This document shows, piece by piece, positions 8,565-17,213 of a stretch of 44,910 nucleotides of DNA (the stretch's first letter is position 1; the number at the start of each line of letters is the position of its first letter). Under the pieces are notes generated by a model. The model ran no database searches and had not been told where the DNA came from. It was given only the letters and a program-made list of their open reading frames with translations. The DNA is from an uncultured Desulfocapsa sp. (GTDB lineage: Bacteria; Desulfobacterota; Desulfobulbia; Desulfobulbales; Desulfocapsaceae): assembly GCA_947311435.1 (NCBI GenBank), contig CAMZKT010000053.1:1-44910 (forward strand). Direction: 5' to 3'. Position numbers and translations under genes: made by a program.

Positions 8565-10955
8565 ATGGATGTTACGGCTTTAGATGGAAACATGGCATTA
8601 GTTCAAGGGCATTCTTCGGAGATCATCCATCTCCTAAGTACCGCCATATTGATCTATTGTGGGGTGAAAGCTCTTTATCATAAAGAGTTGCGAAAGGTAT
8701 TGATCTATGCCTTTGTTGGTATGGTCGTTGATGCCCGTACGCTATTGGATCTTGGTTCATCACAGGCAGTCCCCGCATTTCTTTCGCAGATCTTTGTTTT
8801 TTCAATCAGTATAGGGATGATGTATCTTGCTGTTAAGGCAATTTCAGCCAAAACCGGTAGTGACAATTTAGACGATCTTCAGGGGATAGGGAGAGTGATG
8901 CCAAAAGTTGCGATCCCCTTGGGCGCTGGGTTGTTCGCGATGATGGGTATGCCGCCTTTTGCCACATTTTTCAGTAAACTTCTTATGGTCTCTGCATTTA
9001 TTGATTCAGGCAAGATCGTGAGTTCGCTTATACAGGGTGGGGCTGAGATACTCTATTTTCTTGTTTTCTTACGTGTTTTGAAGATTATTTTTCTTCGACA
9101 GTATGAAGGTGAGGCCCGCACTGATTGCAGTAACGCAGTTTTGGTTCCTCTATACGTTTTACTTGTGTTCAATATAATTGGTGGTGTTTTTCCTGCTGTT
9201 GCTATCAAACCATTTGTAGGCTTAGCCAAAATGTTTGGGGCGGTATCTGTAGATGTCCCTCTTTTTAATCTTAGCTGGCCTCTTCCTGTGCTTTGCCTTA
9301 GCGTAGGGGCTCTCATTGTGTACTTTTATGGTCGTAAGTCCAATAAAGTCGCAGGTCTGATGGCCTCGGGATTTTGTGTGTTATCCATGCTTTTTCTCAC
9401 CGTTACCGATCGAAGCGGAGTTGGAAATTATGGTATAGGATTTGCTATCCTCATTCTTTTTATGGGCGCATTGCAGTTCTTTTATTCTGTAAGTTACATG
9501 GATCACTCTCATAAGCAGTATCGATTTTATACTTTTTTTATGCTTATGATAGCAGGCTTACTCGGAGTAAGTCTTACAGGGGATCTGTTTAGCATGTTCT
9601 TTTTCTGGGAGGTTATGAGTGGTTGGGTGCTTTACCTCGCACTTGTTCATGAAGAAGATGACTTTTCTATACAGGAAGCAAGCAAGTATTTCCTCTTTAA
9701 TTATTTAGGTGCTGTTTTTCTTACCATCGGCGTTCTTGTAATGTACAAAATCTCAGGTTCCTGGGCGTACGAGGGAATAGTTGAGAATTTTTCTTATACT
9801 CAGCCAGCTGCGATTGGTATAGCAATGCTTTCCTTGGGATTTTTAATGAAAGCTGCCCAACTTCCATTCCGTATCGATTTTCAGATGCATCCAAAACCTG
9901 CTCCAACGCCCATTAGTGGATATATTTCTTCTACAATGCTGAAAAGTGGGCCGTTTATGATGGTTAAAATATTTTTTATTGGTGCAGCAGGATATTCTGC
10001 CACCAGTTTTCTTCCTCTCGAAACAATCATGTATGTCAGTGCCTGGATAGGGGCGTTGACTATTGTTATGGCCGCGTCTTTTGCAATGCTGACGAACAGT
10101 ATGAAGAGATTACTTATCTACCATACAGTAAGCCAACTTGGTTATGTAGTTGTTGGTTGTGCACTTATGACAAGCTTTGGGCTTGCAGGAGGGTTACTCC
10201 ATTTCGCTAACCATATGTTTTTCAAAAATCTCCTCTTTCTCTGTGCTGGTGCGGTCTTTATTTCGACCTCCACAGATCGAATGGACGAATTAGGTGGTTT
10301 AGCCAAGAAAATGCCTGTTACATTTTTCTGTTTTATGATCGGCGTGTTTGCGATTTCCGGTGTACCGTTATTCAGTGGCTTTGTTTCCAAATGGATGATC
10401 TATCACGCTGTAATGGATAAAGGTTTTGTTGGTATTGCTGTCCTTTCCCTTTTTGGAAGTGTTTTGACTCTTGCTTCATTTATTAAATTTATGCATTCAG
10501 CATACCTTGGACAGATACAGGAAAAGGTGGAGAATGCGAAAGAAGCATCCTGGTACATGCTGGCCCCCATGTTGATTTTGACAGCACTCTGCGTTTTGCT
10601 CGGAATTTTTCCAAGTATTGCGCTTGTCCCAATCAATTCCATGTTGTCAGAGTTTAACCTTCAACCTTTGTCCGTAGGTGTAAATACAGTCACGCATGGG
10701 GCAGATTCCCTGAATATGTTGTATCTGACGGTTATCCTTCTTCTTGGCTGTGCAATGGTTGTCGCAGCATATTTTATGATGAAAACAAAAACCCGTTCGA
10801 CACATGTTTACGCCTGTGGAGCTGGGGATTTAACAGCAAAAGATTCTCATGTAGCGTCTGACAATTTCTATGAGGATTCGAAGGGCTTTATTAAAGGAAC
10901 TGTAAAGTTTATTAAAAAAATCTCAGGTATGAAGGGTGGTTATGTTGAGCGCTAG
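8565..10955 (+). CDS. cooM: CooM-like membrane subunit of group 4 hydrogenase (N-terminally short)
   Basis: The 796-residue integral membrane protein is built from antiporter-like (NuoL/NuoM/MrpD) modules that translocate ions in energy-converting hydrogenases. Residues from about 300 to 690 form a full module with the typical lysine helix and broken-helix region (MKAAQLPF, APTPISGYISSTMLKSGPF). Residues 1-170 cover only the second half of a first module, starting near its central broken helix (KVLIYAFVGMVV) and running through MGMPPFATFFSK. Known CooM proteins are about 1200 residues or more, so the front helices appear to be missing. The ATG has a fair Shine-Dalgarno (CAAGGACAG). It overlaps cooK by 14 bp. 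The order M-K-L-X-U-H matches the coo hydrogenase operon of Rhodospirillum. Confidence 0.8.
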   Translation: MDVTALDGNMALVQGHSSEIIHLLSTAILIYCGVKALYHKELRKVLIYAFVGMVVDARTLLDLGSSQAVPAFLSQIFVFSISIGMMYLAVKAISAKTGSDNLDDLQGIGRVMPKVAIPLGAGLFAMMGMPPFATFFSKLLMVSAFIDSGKIVSSLIQGGAEILYFLVFLRVLKIIFLRQYEGEARTDCSNAVLVPLYVLLVFNIIGGVFPAVAIKPFVGLAKMFGAVSVDVPLFNLSWPLPVLCLSVGALIVYFYGRKSNKVAGLMASGFCVLSMLFLTVTDRSGVGNYGIGFAILILFMGALQFFYSVSYMDHSHKQYRFYTFFMLMIAGLLGVSLTGDLFSMFFFWEVMSGWVLYLALVHEEDDFSIQEASKYFLFNYLGAVFLTIGVLVMYKISGSWAYEGIVENFSYTQPAAIGIAMLSLGFLMKAAQLPFRIDFQMHPKPAPTPISGYISSTMLKSGPFMMVKIFFIGAAGYSATSFLPLETIMYVSAWIGALTIVMAASFAMLTNSMKRLLIYHTVSQLGYVVVGCALMTSFGLAGGLLHFANHMFFKNLLFLCAGAVFISTSTDRMDELGGLAKKMPVTFFCFMIGVFAISGVPLFSGFVSKWMIYHAVMDKGFVGIAVLSLFGSVLTLASFIKFMHSAYLGQIQEKVENAKEASWYMLAPMLILTALCVLLGIFPSIALVPINSMLSEFNLQPLSVGVNTVTHGADSLNMLYLTVILLLGCAMVVAAYFMMKTKTRSTHVYACGAGDLTAKDSHVASDNFYEDSKGFIKGTVKFIKKISGMKGGYVER

Positions 10956-11895
10956 TGATATATTGACTTATCTTGTATTTCCCGGTGGACTGTTTGCTGT
11001 ACTTTTTGGCTTATTGTTGCTTGGCTTTGAACGAATAGCCGTTGCCAGATTTCAAGGACGTGTTGGTCCGCCTCTTTTACAAAACGTATTCGACGCCTTT
11101 AAGTTACGTGGTAAGGAAGTACTTATTCCAAAAGATGCTACCAATAAGATATTTTTCTGTATCGCGCCAGTGCTTGGATTTGTTGGAATGATGGCTGCCA
11201 TCTCTATTCTGCCCATCAGTGGTGTGTATGGTGGAACAGGAGCAAATAGTGACCTTATCGTTTTAATATATTTACTTGCTCTTCCTGCCGTGTCCAATGT
11301 GATGGGTGGAAGTGCATCTGGTTCCACGTATTCTGCGATATCGGTTTCGCGTGAGGTGGTCTTGATGTTCGCCTATGAGATTACCTTTATTATTGTTCTT
11401 TTTACGGTTGCCTTAAATGCAGGCGCAGGTGAGGGAGCAGTATTTTCACTGAAGGGTATCGTAGACTATCAAGTTGTTAACGGGTCTTTTATTGCAGATC
11501 CGAAAATGATTCCAGCCTTTCTTGGTTTCGTTATTTTTCTTCTCGCCACACTTGAGGTGCCCCCTTTTCACATCGCTGAGAATAGCGCAGACGTGATGAG
11601 TGGTTATCTTATGGAATATAGTGGTATGCCACTGGCTCTATTTGAGATGACTCATGCTTTGAAGCTCCTGGTTCTTATTACTGTATTACAAATATTTTTC
11701 ATGCCTGGAGTGGCAGGTGACAGTATTATCTTCAACCTATTCTGGTATCTTGTAAAATCTGTTGGAATAGTTGCCGTGATTTCTCTTATCCATGCTTCCT
11801 TGGCTAGTTTTAGGGTAGACCAGGCGTTGAAATTTCTCATGACTGTACCAATCGCGCTCTCACTTGTGAGCCTGTTTCTGGTCATATTCGCATAG
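10942..11895 (+). CDS. cooK: Group 4 hydrogenase membrane subunit, NuoH-like (CooK-like)
   Basis: The 317-residue protein has about eight hydrophobic segments and belongs to the NuoH/HycD/EchB family, which links the soluble Fe-S arm to the membrane arm. Family-typical stretches are ARFQGRVGPPLLQN in the first cytoplasmic loop, SREVVLMFAYE, and the acidic loop LATLEVPPFHIAENSADVMSGYLMEYSG (positions 187-215 or so), which is the usual quinone/charge-transfer loop region. I chose the ATG at 10942 over the GTG two codons upstream, because it follows GGGTGG. It overlaps the end of cooM and is followed by cooL after 9 bp. Confidence 0.9.
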   Translation: MLSASDILTYLVFPGGLFAVLFGLLLLGFERIAVARFQGRVGPPLLQNVFDAFKLRGKEVLIPKDATNKIFFCIAPVLGFVGMMAAISILPISGVYGGTGANSDLIVLIYLLALPAVSNVMGGSASGSTYSAISVSREVVLMFAYEITFIIVLFTVALNAGAGEGAVFSLKGIVDYQVVNGSFIADPKMIPAFLGFVIFLLATLEVPPFHIAENSADVMSGYLMEYSGMPLALFEMTHALKLLVLITVLQIFFMPGVAGDSIIFNLFWYLVKSVGIVAVISLIHASLASFRVDQALKFLMTVPIALSLVSLFLVIFA

Positions 11896-11904
11896 GAGTT
11901 TATT

Positions 11905-12345
11905 ATGTTATCAAAATTTGCCACCAGGTCACCCTGGTTGTTTAGAATTAATACGGGATCCTGCAATGGTTGTGATGTTGAGTTGGCAACAACGGCCATG
12001 ATTCCAAGATATGATGTCGAACGTCTGGGTTGTAAGTACATAGGATCACCTAAACATGCTGATATAGTACTTGTTACCGGTTCAATAACTGCAAGGTCAG
12101 AGCCTTATCTGAAACGTCTTTTGGAAGAAATTCCTGACCCGAAAGTTGTAGTTGCTATAGGCATCTGTCCCATAAGTGGAGGAGTTTTTAGAGACAGCTA
12201 TTCCATCAGAGGGCCTTTGGATAAATTTGTAGATGTTGATGTCAATGTCGCAGGCTGCCCGGTACGGCCACAGTCAATAATTGATGGTGTGGCTGAGGCT
12301 ATAGGGATCTGGAAAGAAAAAATAAAAAATTGGGAAGAGGAATAA
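11905..12345 (+). CDS. cooL: Group 4 hydrogenase small subunit, NuoB-like (CooL-like)
   Basis: The 146-residue product carries one [4Fe-4S] cluster, as in NuoB, EchC and CooL. Its ligands are seen in GSCNGCDVE (two cysteines), AIGICPISGG and VAGCPVRPQ. It has no signal peptide, so the enzyme faces the cytoplasm. It passes electrons between the ferredoxin-like subunits and the [NiFe] site of the large subunit. GGAG precedes the start by 7 bases and the next gene starts directly after its stop. The length is normal for the family. Confidence 0.92.
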   Translation: MLSKFATRSPWLFRINTGSCNGCDVELATTAMIPRYDVERLGCKYIGSPKHADIVLVTGSITARSEPYLKRLLEEIPDPKVVVAIGICPISGGVFRDSYSIRGPLDKFVDVDVNVAGCPVRPQSIIDGVAEAIGIWKEKIKNWEEE

Positions 12346-12346
12346 T

Positions 12347-12856
12347 ATGTCTGGTTTTTTTAAAATAGCAATCAGAAATCTTTTACAGGGACCCACGACT
12401 GATCCTTATCCTTTTGGCGAAACGTTTCTTCCCGATGAGTACCGTGGAGTAGTCGGATGGGATAAGGATACCTGTATTGGCTGTAACACATGTGAGCACG
12501 TCTGCCCTACTGGAGCGATTAAGGTTCGGGAGAAGGAAGATAAAAGTGGATTTACTTTTTCATATTGGATGAACACTTGTACTTTCTGTGGGAATTGTGC
12601 CCATTTTTGTCCAACAGGTGCCGTTGCTCAGACTACAAATTTTCATACTGCAACCGTACAGAAAGATAAATATAAAATGACTGTCCAAGGTGAGGTTTTA
12701 TATGTTCCCTGTACATCCTGCGGAAAACAGGTAAGGCCTTCGGTTAAAGAACTCCTGGAACATACCTATGGTGAGTTTGATGAGGAAAAGAGTGAGCAGA
12801 CAAAGGTTTGTCCTGAGTGCAGAAGAATGCAAAATTTTGAGAGGTTATATACATGA
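12347..12856 (+). CDS. cooX: Group 4 hydrogenase 2[4Fe-4S] subunit (CooX-like, NuoI family)
   Basis: The 169-residue product contains two classical [4Fe-4S] motifs, CIGCNTCEHVCPTG and CTFCGNCAHFCPTG, placed as in NuoI, HycF and CooX. A second cysteine group near the C-terminus (CTSCGKQ and CPECRR) looks like a small zinc-ribbon-like pair, which is also seen in some HycF-type proteins. It takes electrons from reduced ferredoxin and passes them to the NuoB-like subunit. The stop overlaps the start of the next gene (ATGA). Confidence 0.9.
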   Translation: MSGFFKIAIRNLLQGPTTDPYPFGETFLPDEYRGVVGWDKDTCIGCNTCEHVCPTGAIKVREKEDKSGFTFSYWMNTCTFCGNCAHFCPTGAVAQTTNFHTATVQKDKYKMTVQGEVLYVPCTSCGKQVRPSVKELLEHTYGEFDEEKSEQTKVCPECRRMQNFERLYT

Positions 12857-13383
12857 AAACGAACAAACAGGAGCTCGCTTCGACTCTTTTGTCAGAGCTG
12901 AAGCTCTATATAAATGCTGGGATTGCCAGTATGCATACCTTTTCCGGCCCCCTTGGTAATGAAGATATTTTTGTCAGACTTAACAATAAAGAAGATATAG
13001 CATCTGTTGCTACTATGGTTAAAAAGCATCAGGGAAGATGTGTTACCGTCACGCCTAACGGTGTGGAGGGTGGAGACGAGGTGGCCTACCATTTTTGCAT
13101 CGAAGGAGTAATGCTTAATGCAATTTCGTTTACCGATGACAAAACTGTTCCATCTATTACCCCGATATTAAAGAGTGCCGACTGGACAGAACGTGAAATG
13201 AATGATCTGTTTGCGATTAAGCCTGTTGGACACCCTAATCCGAAGCGACTCATACTCGATGAAAGTATAGCTGAGGGAGTCTTCAAAGAGTATGTCTCTC
13301 TTTCTGAAGCTATGGCCGGGGCCGCAACCTGTTCATTATGGGAAAACCTAAATGAAGCAAAACAAGGAGAAAGCCATGAGTAA
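12853..13383 (+). CDS. cooU: Group 4 hydrogenase NuoC-like subunit (CooU-like)
   Basis: The 176-residue product matches the NuoC 30-kDa family. The C-terminal half has the recognisable pattern PSITPILKSADWTEREMNDLFAI followed by GHPNPKRLIL, the signature region of this subunit (usually W-x-ER-E-x-x-D-x-x-G-I-x-F-x-G-HP). The N-terminal part is the less conserved alpha/beta domain. It has no cofactor; its role is structural, packing against the large subunit. It is coupled to cooX by a 4-bp overlap and overlaps the Shine-Dalgarno region of cooH. Confidence 0.88.
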   Translation: MKTNKQELASTLLSELKLYINAGIASMHTFSGPLGNEDIFVRLNNKEDIASVATMVKKHQGRCVTVTPNGVEGGDEVAYHFCIEGVMLNAISFTDDKTVPSITPILKSADWTEREMNDLFAIKPVGHPNPKRLILDESIAEGVFKEYVSLSEAMAGAATCSLWENLNEAKQGESHE

Positions 13384-14461
13384 AGCATATAAACTCCCCA
13401 TAGGGCCTGTCCACATTGCCTTGGAGGAGCCAGTCTATTTTAAAGTTCACCTTGAAGGTGAAACTATAGTTGATGTAGATATCCTCAGTGGGTTTGTGCA
13501 TCGTGGAATGGAAGCCTTGGTACTGCGTAAAAATTTTCTGCAAAACATGATTATTACAGAACGAACCTGCTCTTTATGTTCGAATAATCACCCCTTCACT
13601 TATATTATGGCGGTTGAAAAAATAGCTGGGATTGAGATACCCAAAAGGGCTGAGTATCTCCGGGTTATTGCTGATGAGATAAAACGAGCTGCTTCCCATC
13701 TTTTCACCATTGCTATGCAGGCGCATCTCATCGGCTTTCATTCTTTGATGACTCAAACCATGGAAACCAGAGAAATTCTTCAGGATGTGAAGGAAACAAT
13801 ATGGGGTAGCAGAATGGATTTGAGTGCCAATACCATTGGTGGCACAAAATATGACTTGGATGCTGCAAAAACCAAATACTTGTTTGATAAGCTTGAAGAA
13901 TTGAAAAAACCTCTTCGTGAATTATTTGAGATATTTAGGGAAAATAAGCTCGTTATGGCCAGGACAAAAGGGGTAGGGATGCTTCCAACCGAGGATGCGT
14001 TACGTTTAGGAGTTGTCGGGCCTACTGCCAGGGGCAGTAATGTGAACAATGATATCCGCGATATCTATCCATATGTTGCCTATAATAAACTGGATTGGAA
14101 TGTTGTCCTTGAAGAGGGCTGTGATGTCAGGTCGAGGACTTTGGTGAGACTTAGAGAAGCTGAGCAGGCAATCAGTCTTGTTGAACAATGCCTCAGGGAA
14201 ATGCCAGAAGGGCCCATAGCACTTAAGGGGTTGCCACGAATAGTTGCTGGAGAAGCTGTGGCCAGAACAGAAGCACCACGAGGTGAATTGTTCTATTATG
14301 TTAAATCAAATGGTACAGATAAGCCTGAAAGGTTGAAGTGGCGTGTACCCACATATATGCACTGGGAGGCTTTACGGGTGATGATGCCAGGAAACAAGAC
14401 AGCCGATACAGCATTGATTTTTAACAGCATTGATCCCTGTATCTCTTGCACGGAACGATAA
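13376..14461 (+). CDS. cooH: Group 4 [NiFe] hydrogenase large subunit (CooH-like)
   Basis: The 361-residue catalytic subunit belongs to the NuoD/HycE/CooH family. It keeps the [NiFe] cysteines that distinguish hydrogenases from complex I: RTCSLC near the N-terminus and DPCISC at the very end. The protein stops three residues after the last pair (TER), so there is no C-terminal extension to be cleaved, as known for CooH-type enzymes. The ATG at 13376 follows AAGGAGAAAGCC; an upstream in-frame start would lack this. An intact catalytic subunit argues that the complex can be active, whatever the state of cooM. Confidence 0.92.
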   Translation: MSKAYKLPIGPVHIALEEPVYFKVHLEGETIVDVDILSGFVHRGMEALVLRKNFLQNMIITERTCSLCSNNHPFTYIMAVEKIAGIEIPKRAEYLRVIADEIKRAASHLFTIAMQAHLIGFHSLMTQTMETREILQDVKETIWGSRMDLSANTIGGTKYDLDAAKTKYLFDKLEELKKPLRELFEIFRENKLVMARTKGVGMLPTEDALRLGVVGPTARGSNVNNDIRDIYPYVAYNKLDWNVVLEEGCDVRSRTLVRLREAEQAISLVEQCLREMPEGPIALKGLPRIVAGEAVARTEAPRGELFYYVKSNGTDKPERLKWRVPTYMHWEALRVMMPGNKTADTALIFNSIDPCISCTER

Positions 14462-14472
14462 GGAGTAATTTC

Positions 14473-15027
14473 ATGGAAAAATTAGTTCACAGTTTTGTTT
14501 TGTGCGATTCTAATGTTTGCGTTGGGTGTGGGATGTGTATGATTAAATGTTCCACCGGTCATTTTGGTATTACTAAAAAAGAAGCGAAAGTTGCAGGTAT
14601 TACGCTTATTCCACGGAATCATGTAATCAAGATAAAAGAAACAAAAACAAATGCTGTTATGCAGTGTATGCATTGCGAGGATACCCCTTGTGCCAATGCC
14701 TGTCCAATTGGTGTAATTTCTGTAGACAATGGTATTGTTCGAGTAAATGAAGAGGATTGCAGTGGATGTGGGACGTGTGAGATGGTTTGCCCTTATGGTG
14801 CCATAGAGGTTCATGAAGTAGAAAACCCGGTTACAGGTTTAAAGCGCATGACAGCCCTCAAGTGCGATCTGTGCTATGATAAAGAGACCCAGGCTTGCAT
14901 TGCTGGGTGCAAATTCAAGGCAATATCTCTGGTGACATGGGATGAGTTTCGTGAAAATGGTTATCGTCCCGCACCAACGCCACCTAAGGAAGAGCCGAAG
15001 AAAAAAGTCGCATCTTCATCAGCTTAA
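14473..15027 (+). CDS. cooF: Four-cluster ferredoxin-like electron carrier (CooF/HycB type)
   Basis: The 184-residue product has four [4Fe-4S] cysteine groups: CVGCGMCMIKC, CMHCEDTPCANACP, CSGCGTCEMVCP and CDLCYDKETQACIAGC. This is the layout of CooF, HycB and HydN, soluble carriers that link a dehydrogenase (CO or formate) to the group 4 hydrogenase. A lysine- and proline-rich tail follows. The start has AAGGAGTAATTTC and lies 11 bp after cooH, so it is in the same operon. In coo systems the next gene is the CO dehydrogenase; none is here, so the true electron donor is unknown. Confidence 0.8.
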   Translation: MEKLVHSFVLCDSNVCVGCGMCMIKCSTGHFGITKKEAKVAGITLIPRNHVIKIKETKTNAVMQCMHCEDTPCANACPIGVISVDNGIVRVNEEDCSGCGTCEMVCPYGAIEVHEVENPVTGLKRMTALKCDLCYDKETQACIAGCKFKAISLVTWDEFRENGYRPAPTPPKEEPKKKVASSSA

Positions 15028-15087
15028 GAAACTGCTTAGGTTGGTGAAACCTCACAATAGCTTTTAAACCATAGTAACTGTGTAGGT

Positions 15088-15141
15088 ATGCTTGCATTGA
15101 ACTGTACTGAAAAAGAAAAAAGTACGGTTTAATGTAAGCAT
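15088..15141 (+). terminator. Long imperfect hairpin after the coo-like operon
   Basis: ATGCTTGCATTGAACTGTAC pairs with GTACGGTTTAATGTAAGCAT (about 16 of 20 positions) across an A-rich loop, followed by TTAGGCTTTTCC. It is the probable end of the coo-like transcript. The remaining gap up to 15467 shows no gene; it should hold the promoter of the OmpW gene but I see no clear motif. Confidence 0.6.
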
Positions 15142-15467
15142 TTAGGCTTTTCCTTGTGGCTATAGAATATGTTATGTCAGGAAAAAGTCTGACTTTTGTG
15201 TTTTATGCATTCTCGCAATTATTTGTGAATGCCGTATTTGTCGTTAGCACATTCACTGGTAGTATCACTTCCGAATTTTTCTAAACAACTCATAAGTAAA
15301 GCGTAGTATTCAAAGGTTGCGCAGGTACTGTTTCTTTTATTGTGGAGCGGACGTAGGTATAAGGCTGTTTTGGGCGGAGCTGTATACTGGACGGCATTAA
15401 TCTATCCGAATTGTAGCGCAATAACTCAGCGATGTTATGCGTGAAAATCAAAAGGGGAGAAGTTGTT

Positions 15468-16124
15468 ATGAGTGTTTCAAAATGTACAAAGATTGTGTTG
15501 GCGATGGGGATTTCGGCACTAGTTACTGCCGGAGTTCTTCCCGTAAACACGTATGCCGATGATGGGGCTGGTACCTTTATCATGAGAGCACGTTTGCTGG
15601 GAGTTGTGCCAGAAGATAGTAGTACAAATATAACCGTAATCGGTGGAAATGCAGAAGTTGATAGTAACCTTTCTCTTGATCTTGATTTTACGTATTTTAT
15701 AACAAATAACATTGCCGCAGAGCTCACTCTTGCACTGACCAGGCATGATGTGGATGCCATGAATACTGCTGCTGGTAATCTTAACCTTGGTGATGTGTAT
15801 CTTTTGCCGCCAACGCTGACAATGCAGTATCATTTTATTCCTGGCGGGACGTTTCATCCATACATTGGCGCAGGTGTGAATTATACAATATTTTTTGATG
15901 GAGATTCCGGTGTAGCAGCTGATCTTGACTATGATAATTCGTTTGGTTTGGCAATTCAGGCAGGATTTGATATGGAATTCGATGAAAATTGGGCTCTGAA
16001 TTTTGATGTGAAAAAAATATGGTTGAACACAGATGTTACTGTTCGGGCACTTGGAACCACTGTGGAGACAGAAGTTGATATAGATCCATGGCTCTTTGGG
16101 ATCGGTGTAGCGTATCGTTTTTAG
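15468..16124 (+). CDS. ompW: OmpW family outer membrane protein
   Basis: The 218-residue product has a signal peptide (hydrophobic core at residues 8-25, likely cleaved after NTYA). The mature part shows alternating beta-strand patterns and typical OmpW segments: FIMRARLLGVVPEDSS at the start, NIAAELTLAL, PPTLTMQYHF, FHPYIGAGVNYTIFF, SFGLAIQAGFDME, and a C-terminal strand ending in YRF with the terminal aromatic residue expected for barrel assembly. OmpW proteins form eight-stranded barrels for small hydrophobic molecules. The start follows AAAGGGGAGAAG. It is monocistronic, with a terminator behind it, and has no evident link to the hydrogenases beside it. Confidence 0.9.
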   Translation: MSVSKCTKIVLAMGISALVTAGVLPVNTYADDGAGTFIMRARLLGVVPEDSSTNITVIGGNAEVDSNLSLDLDFTYFITNNIAAELTLALTRHDVDAMNTAAGNLNLGDVYLLPPTLTMQYHFIPGGTFHPYIGAGVNYTIFFDGDSGVAADLDYDNSFGLAIQAGFDMEFDENWALNFDVKKIWLNTDVTVRALGTTVETEVDIDPWLFGIGVAYRF

Positions 16125-16161
16125 TTTCACATGTTGTTTGTTGAACCATTTTAAAATTGTT

Positions 16162-16200
16162 AACGGGTTATACGATGTGTATAACCCGTTATTTGTTTTT
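16162..16200 (+). terminator. Rho-independent terminator of ompW
   Basis: AACGGGTTATAC and GTATAACCCGTT form a perfect 12-bp stem with a 5-base loop, followed by ATTTGTTTTT, 38 bp after the ompW stop. Confidence 0.9.
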
Positions 16201-16405
16201 CCTACTCAGATTGGTTCTTTTTAATTCTCTTCTTCTGTACTTTCCTCTCAGTGGCCTTTAGCTCCATCCTTTCGATTTTCACTATTTTTTTTTAAGCATT
16301 GATTTTTAACTCCTTTTAGGGTGATAATGTAGTTAAGCATGACTACGCATATTCGCTGCCAAATAAGCCTATTCAAAATATAAGAATCATTCTGCATAAG
16401 ATATA

Positions 16406-16906
16406 ATGAAAGATACAATCGGAGTTGTAGGTGTAGGGAATACCATTTTACAGGATGAAGGTGCTGCAGTTCATCTGATAAAACGCTTTAAGGATCACTG
16501 GTGCCCTTGTTCCAATGTCGATTTTATTGGTGCAGAAACTGCCGGCATTGGTGTTGCAGATATTATAACAGAATATGATGCTGTTATTCTTCTGGATACC
16601 ATATTAACAAAAGAAGAACCAGGCTCAATCATTGTCAAAGAAAAAGATGAATTGGTAAAAAAAAACGGGTCATCCGTAACCGCCGGTCATGCATTAGGGC
16701 TTCGTCAAGCGATCGAATTTGCTGCCTTGACCGATAGCATACCTGAAAAGCTTATTTTGATAGGTATCGTACCTGCTGTCATACATTTTGGAGAAACACT
16801 TTCCAGGCAAGTGGAAGAAGCAATGGCATCTTATGAAATTGCAGTTATTCGACAACTTGCGATTTGGGGTGTTGAACTGAATAGAATCCAACAAGAAAAG
16901 GTTTAA
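16406..16906 (+). CDS. Hydrogenase maturation protease (group 3-type)
   Basis: The 166-residue product is of the HycI/HoxW/FrcD endopeptidase superfamily. GVGNTILQDEGAAVHL at the N-terminus contains the glutamate expected to touch nickel; D61-region LLDTILTKEEPGSI and a histidine in TAGHALGL are the other expected ligand regions. It cleaves the C-terminal tail of a hydrogenase large subunit. The closest processed substrate is the MvhA-like subunit in the same gene group, whose tail is 15 residues. It is followed after one base by the next gene, so it opens the operon of the group 3-like hydrogenase. Confidence 0.88.
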   Translation: MKDTIGVVGVGNTILQDEGAAVHLIKRFKDHWCPCSNVDFIGAETAGIGVADIITEYDAVILLDTILTKEEPGSIIVKEKDELVKKNGSSVTAGHALGLRQAIEFAALTDSIPEKLILIGIVPAVIHFGETLSRQVEEAMASYEIAVIRQLAIWGVELNRIQQEKV

Positions 16907-16907
16907 A

Positions 16908-17213
16908 ATGAGACAAGGTCACAAAGGGGATGAGGTTGAATTAATTAAAAACAGACTCTACCAGGGAGGAAAAATCTCTCAACTCTGGAAGATGTTTGTC
17001 GCAGCACAACTAACTGGAGAATTTTCTTTTTTGGGAAGAGAGCAGTCAACCGCCATTCGCCTTATGAACGGAAGGGTTAAGGATCTTACTTTCAGGGGGC
17101 GGCATATTACAATCACGGGCATGGCCGGATTGAACGCATTTAAAACTTTTATACGACAAGATGCGACCGTCCGGTTTTCTATCATGGTTACTGAAACAGA
17201 GGGGCAGGAATGA
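16908..17213 (+). CDS. Small DUF4388-like (PATAN-like) protein in hydrogenase operon
   Basis: The 101-residue product is not a standard hydrogenase component. Its pattern, LWKMFVAAQLTGEFSFLG, then AIRLMNGRVKDLTFRG, then GLNAFKTFIRQDATVRFSI, resembles the DUF4388/PATAN fold, in which a short helix, a 'TG.L.l' strand and an 'i.f..G.i..a' strand pair are followed by a final 'F.f' strand. That resemblance is weak and from pattern only. It has no cysteines, signal peptide or membrane segment. It starts 1 bp after the maturation protease and its stop overlaps the next start (ATGA), so it is tightly coupled to the electron-transfer subunit. It could be a regulatory or assembly factor. Confidence 0.6.
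   Translation: MRQGHKGDEVELIKNRLYQGGKISQLWKMFVAAQLTGEFSFLGREQSTAIRLMNGRVKDLTFRGRHITITGMAGLNAFKTFIRQDATVRFSIMVTETEGQE

Noticed and set aside
15519-16130. 203-codon minus-strand open frame opposite ompW
   Set aside because: The plus strand encodes a complete OmpW with signal peptide, start signal and terminator; the minus frame has no such support.
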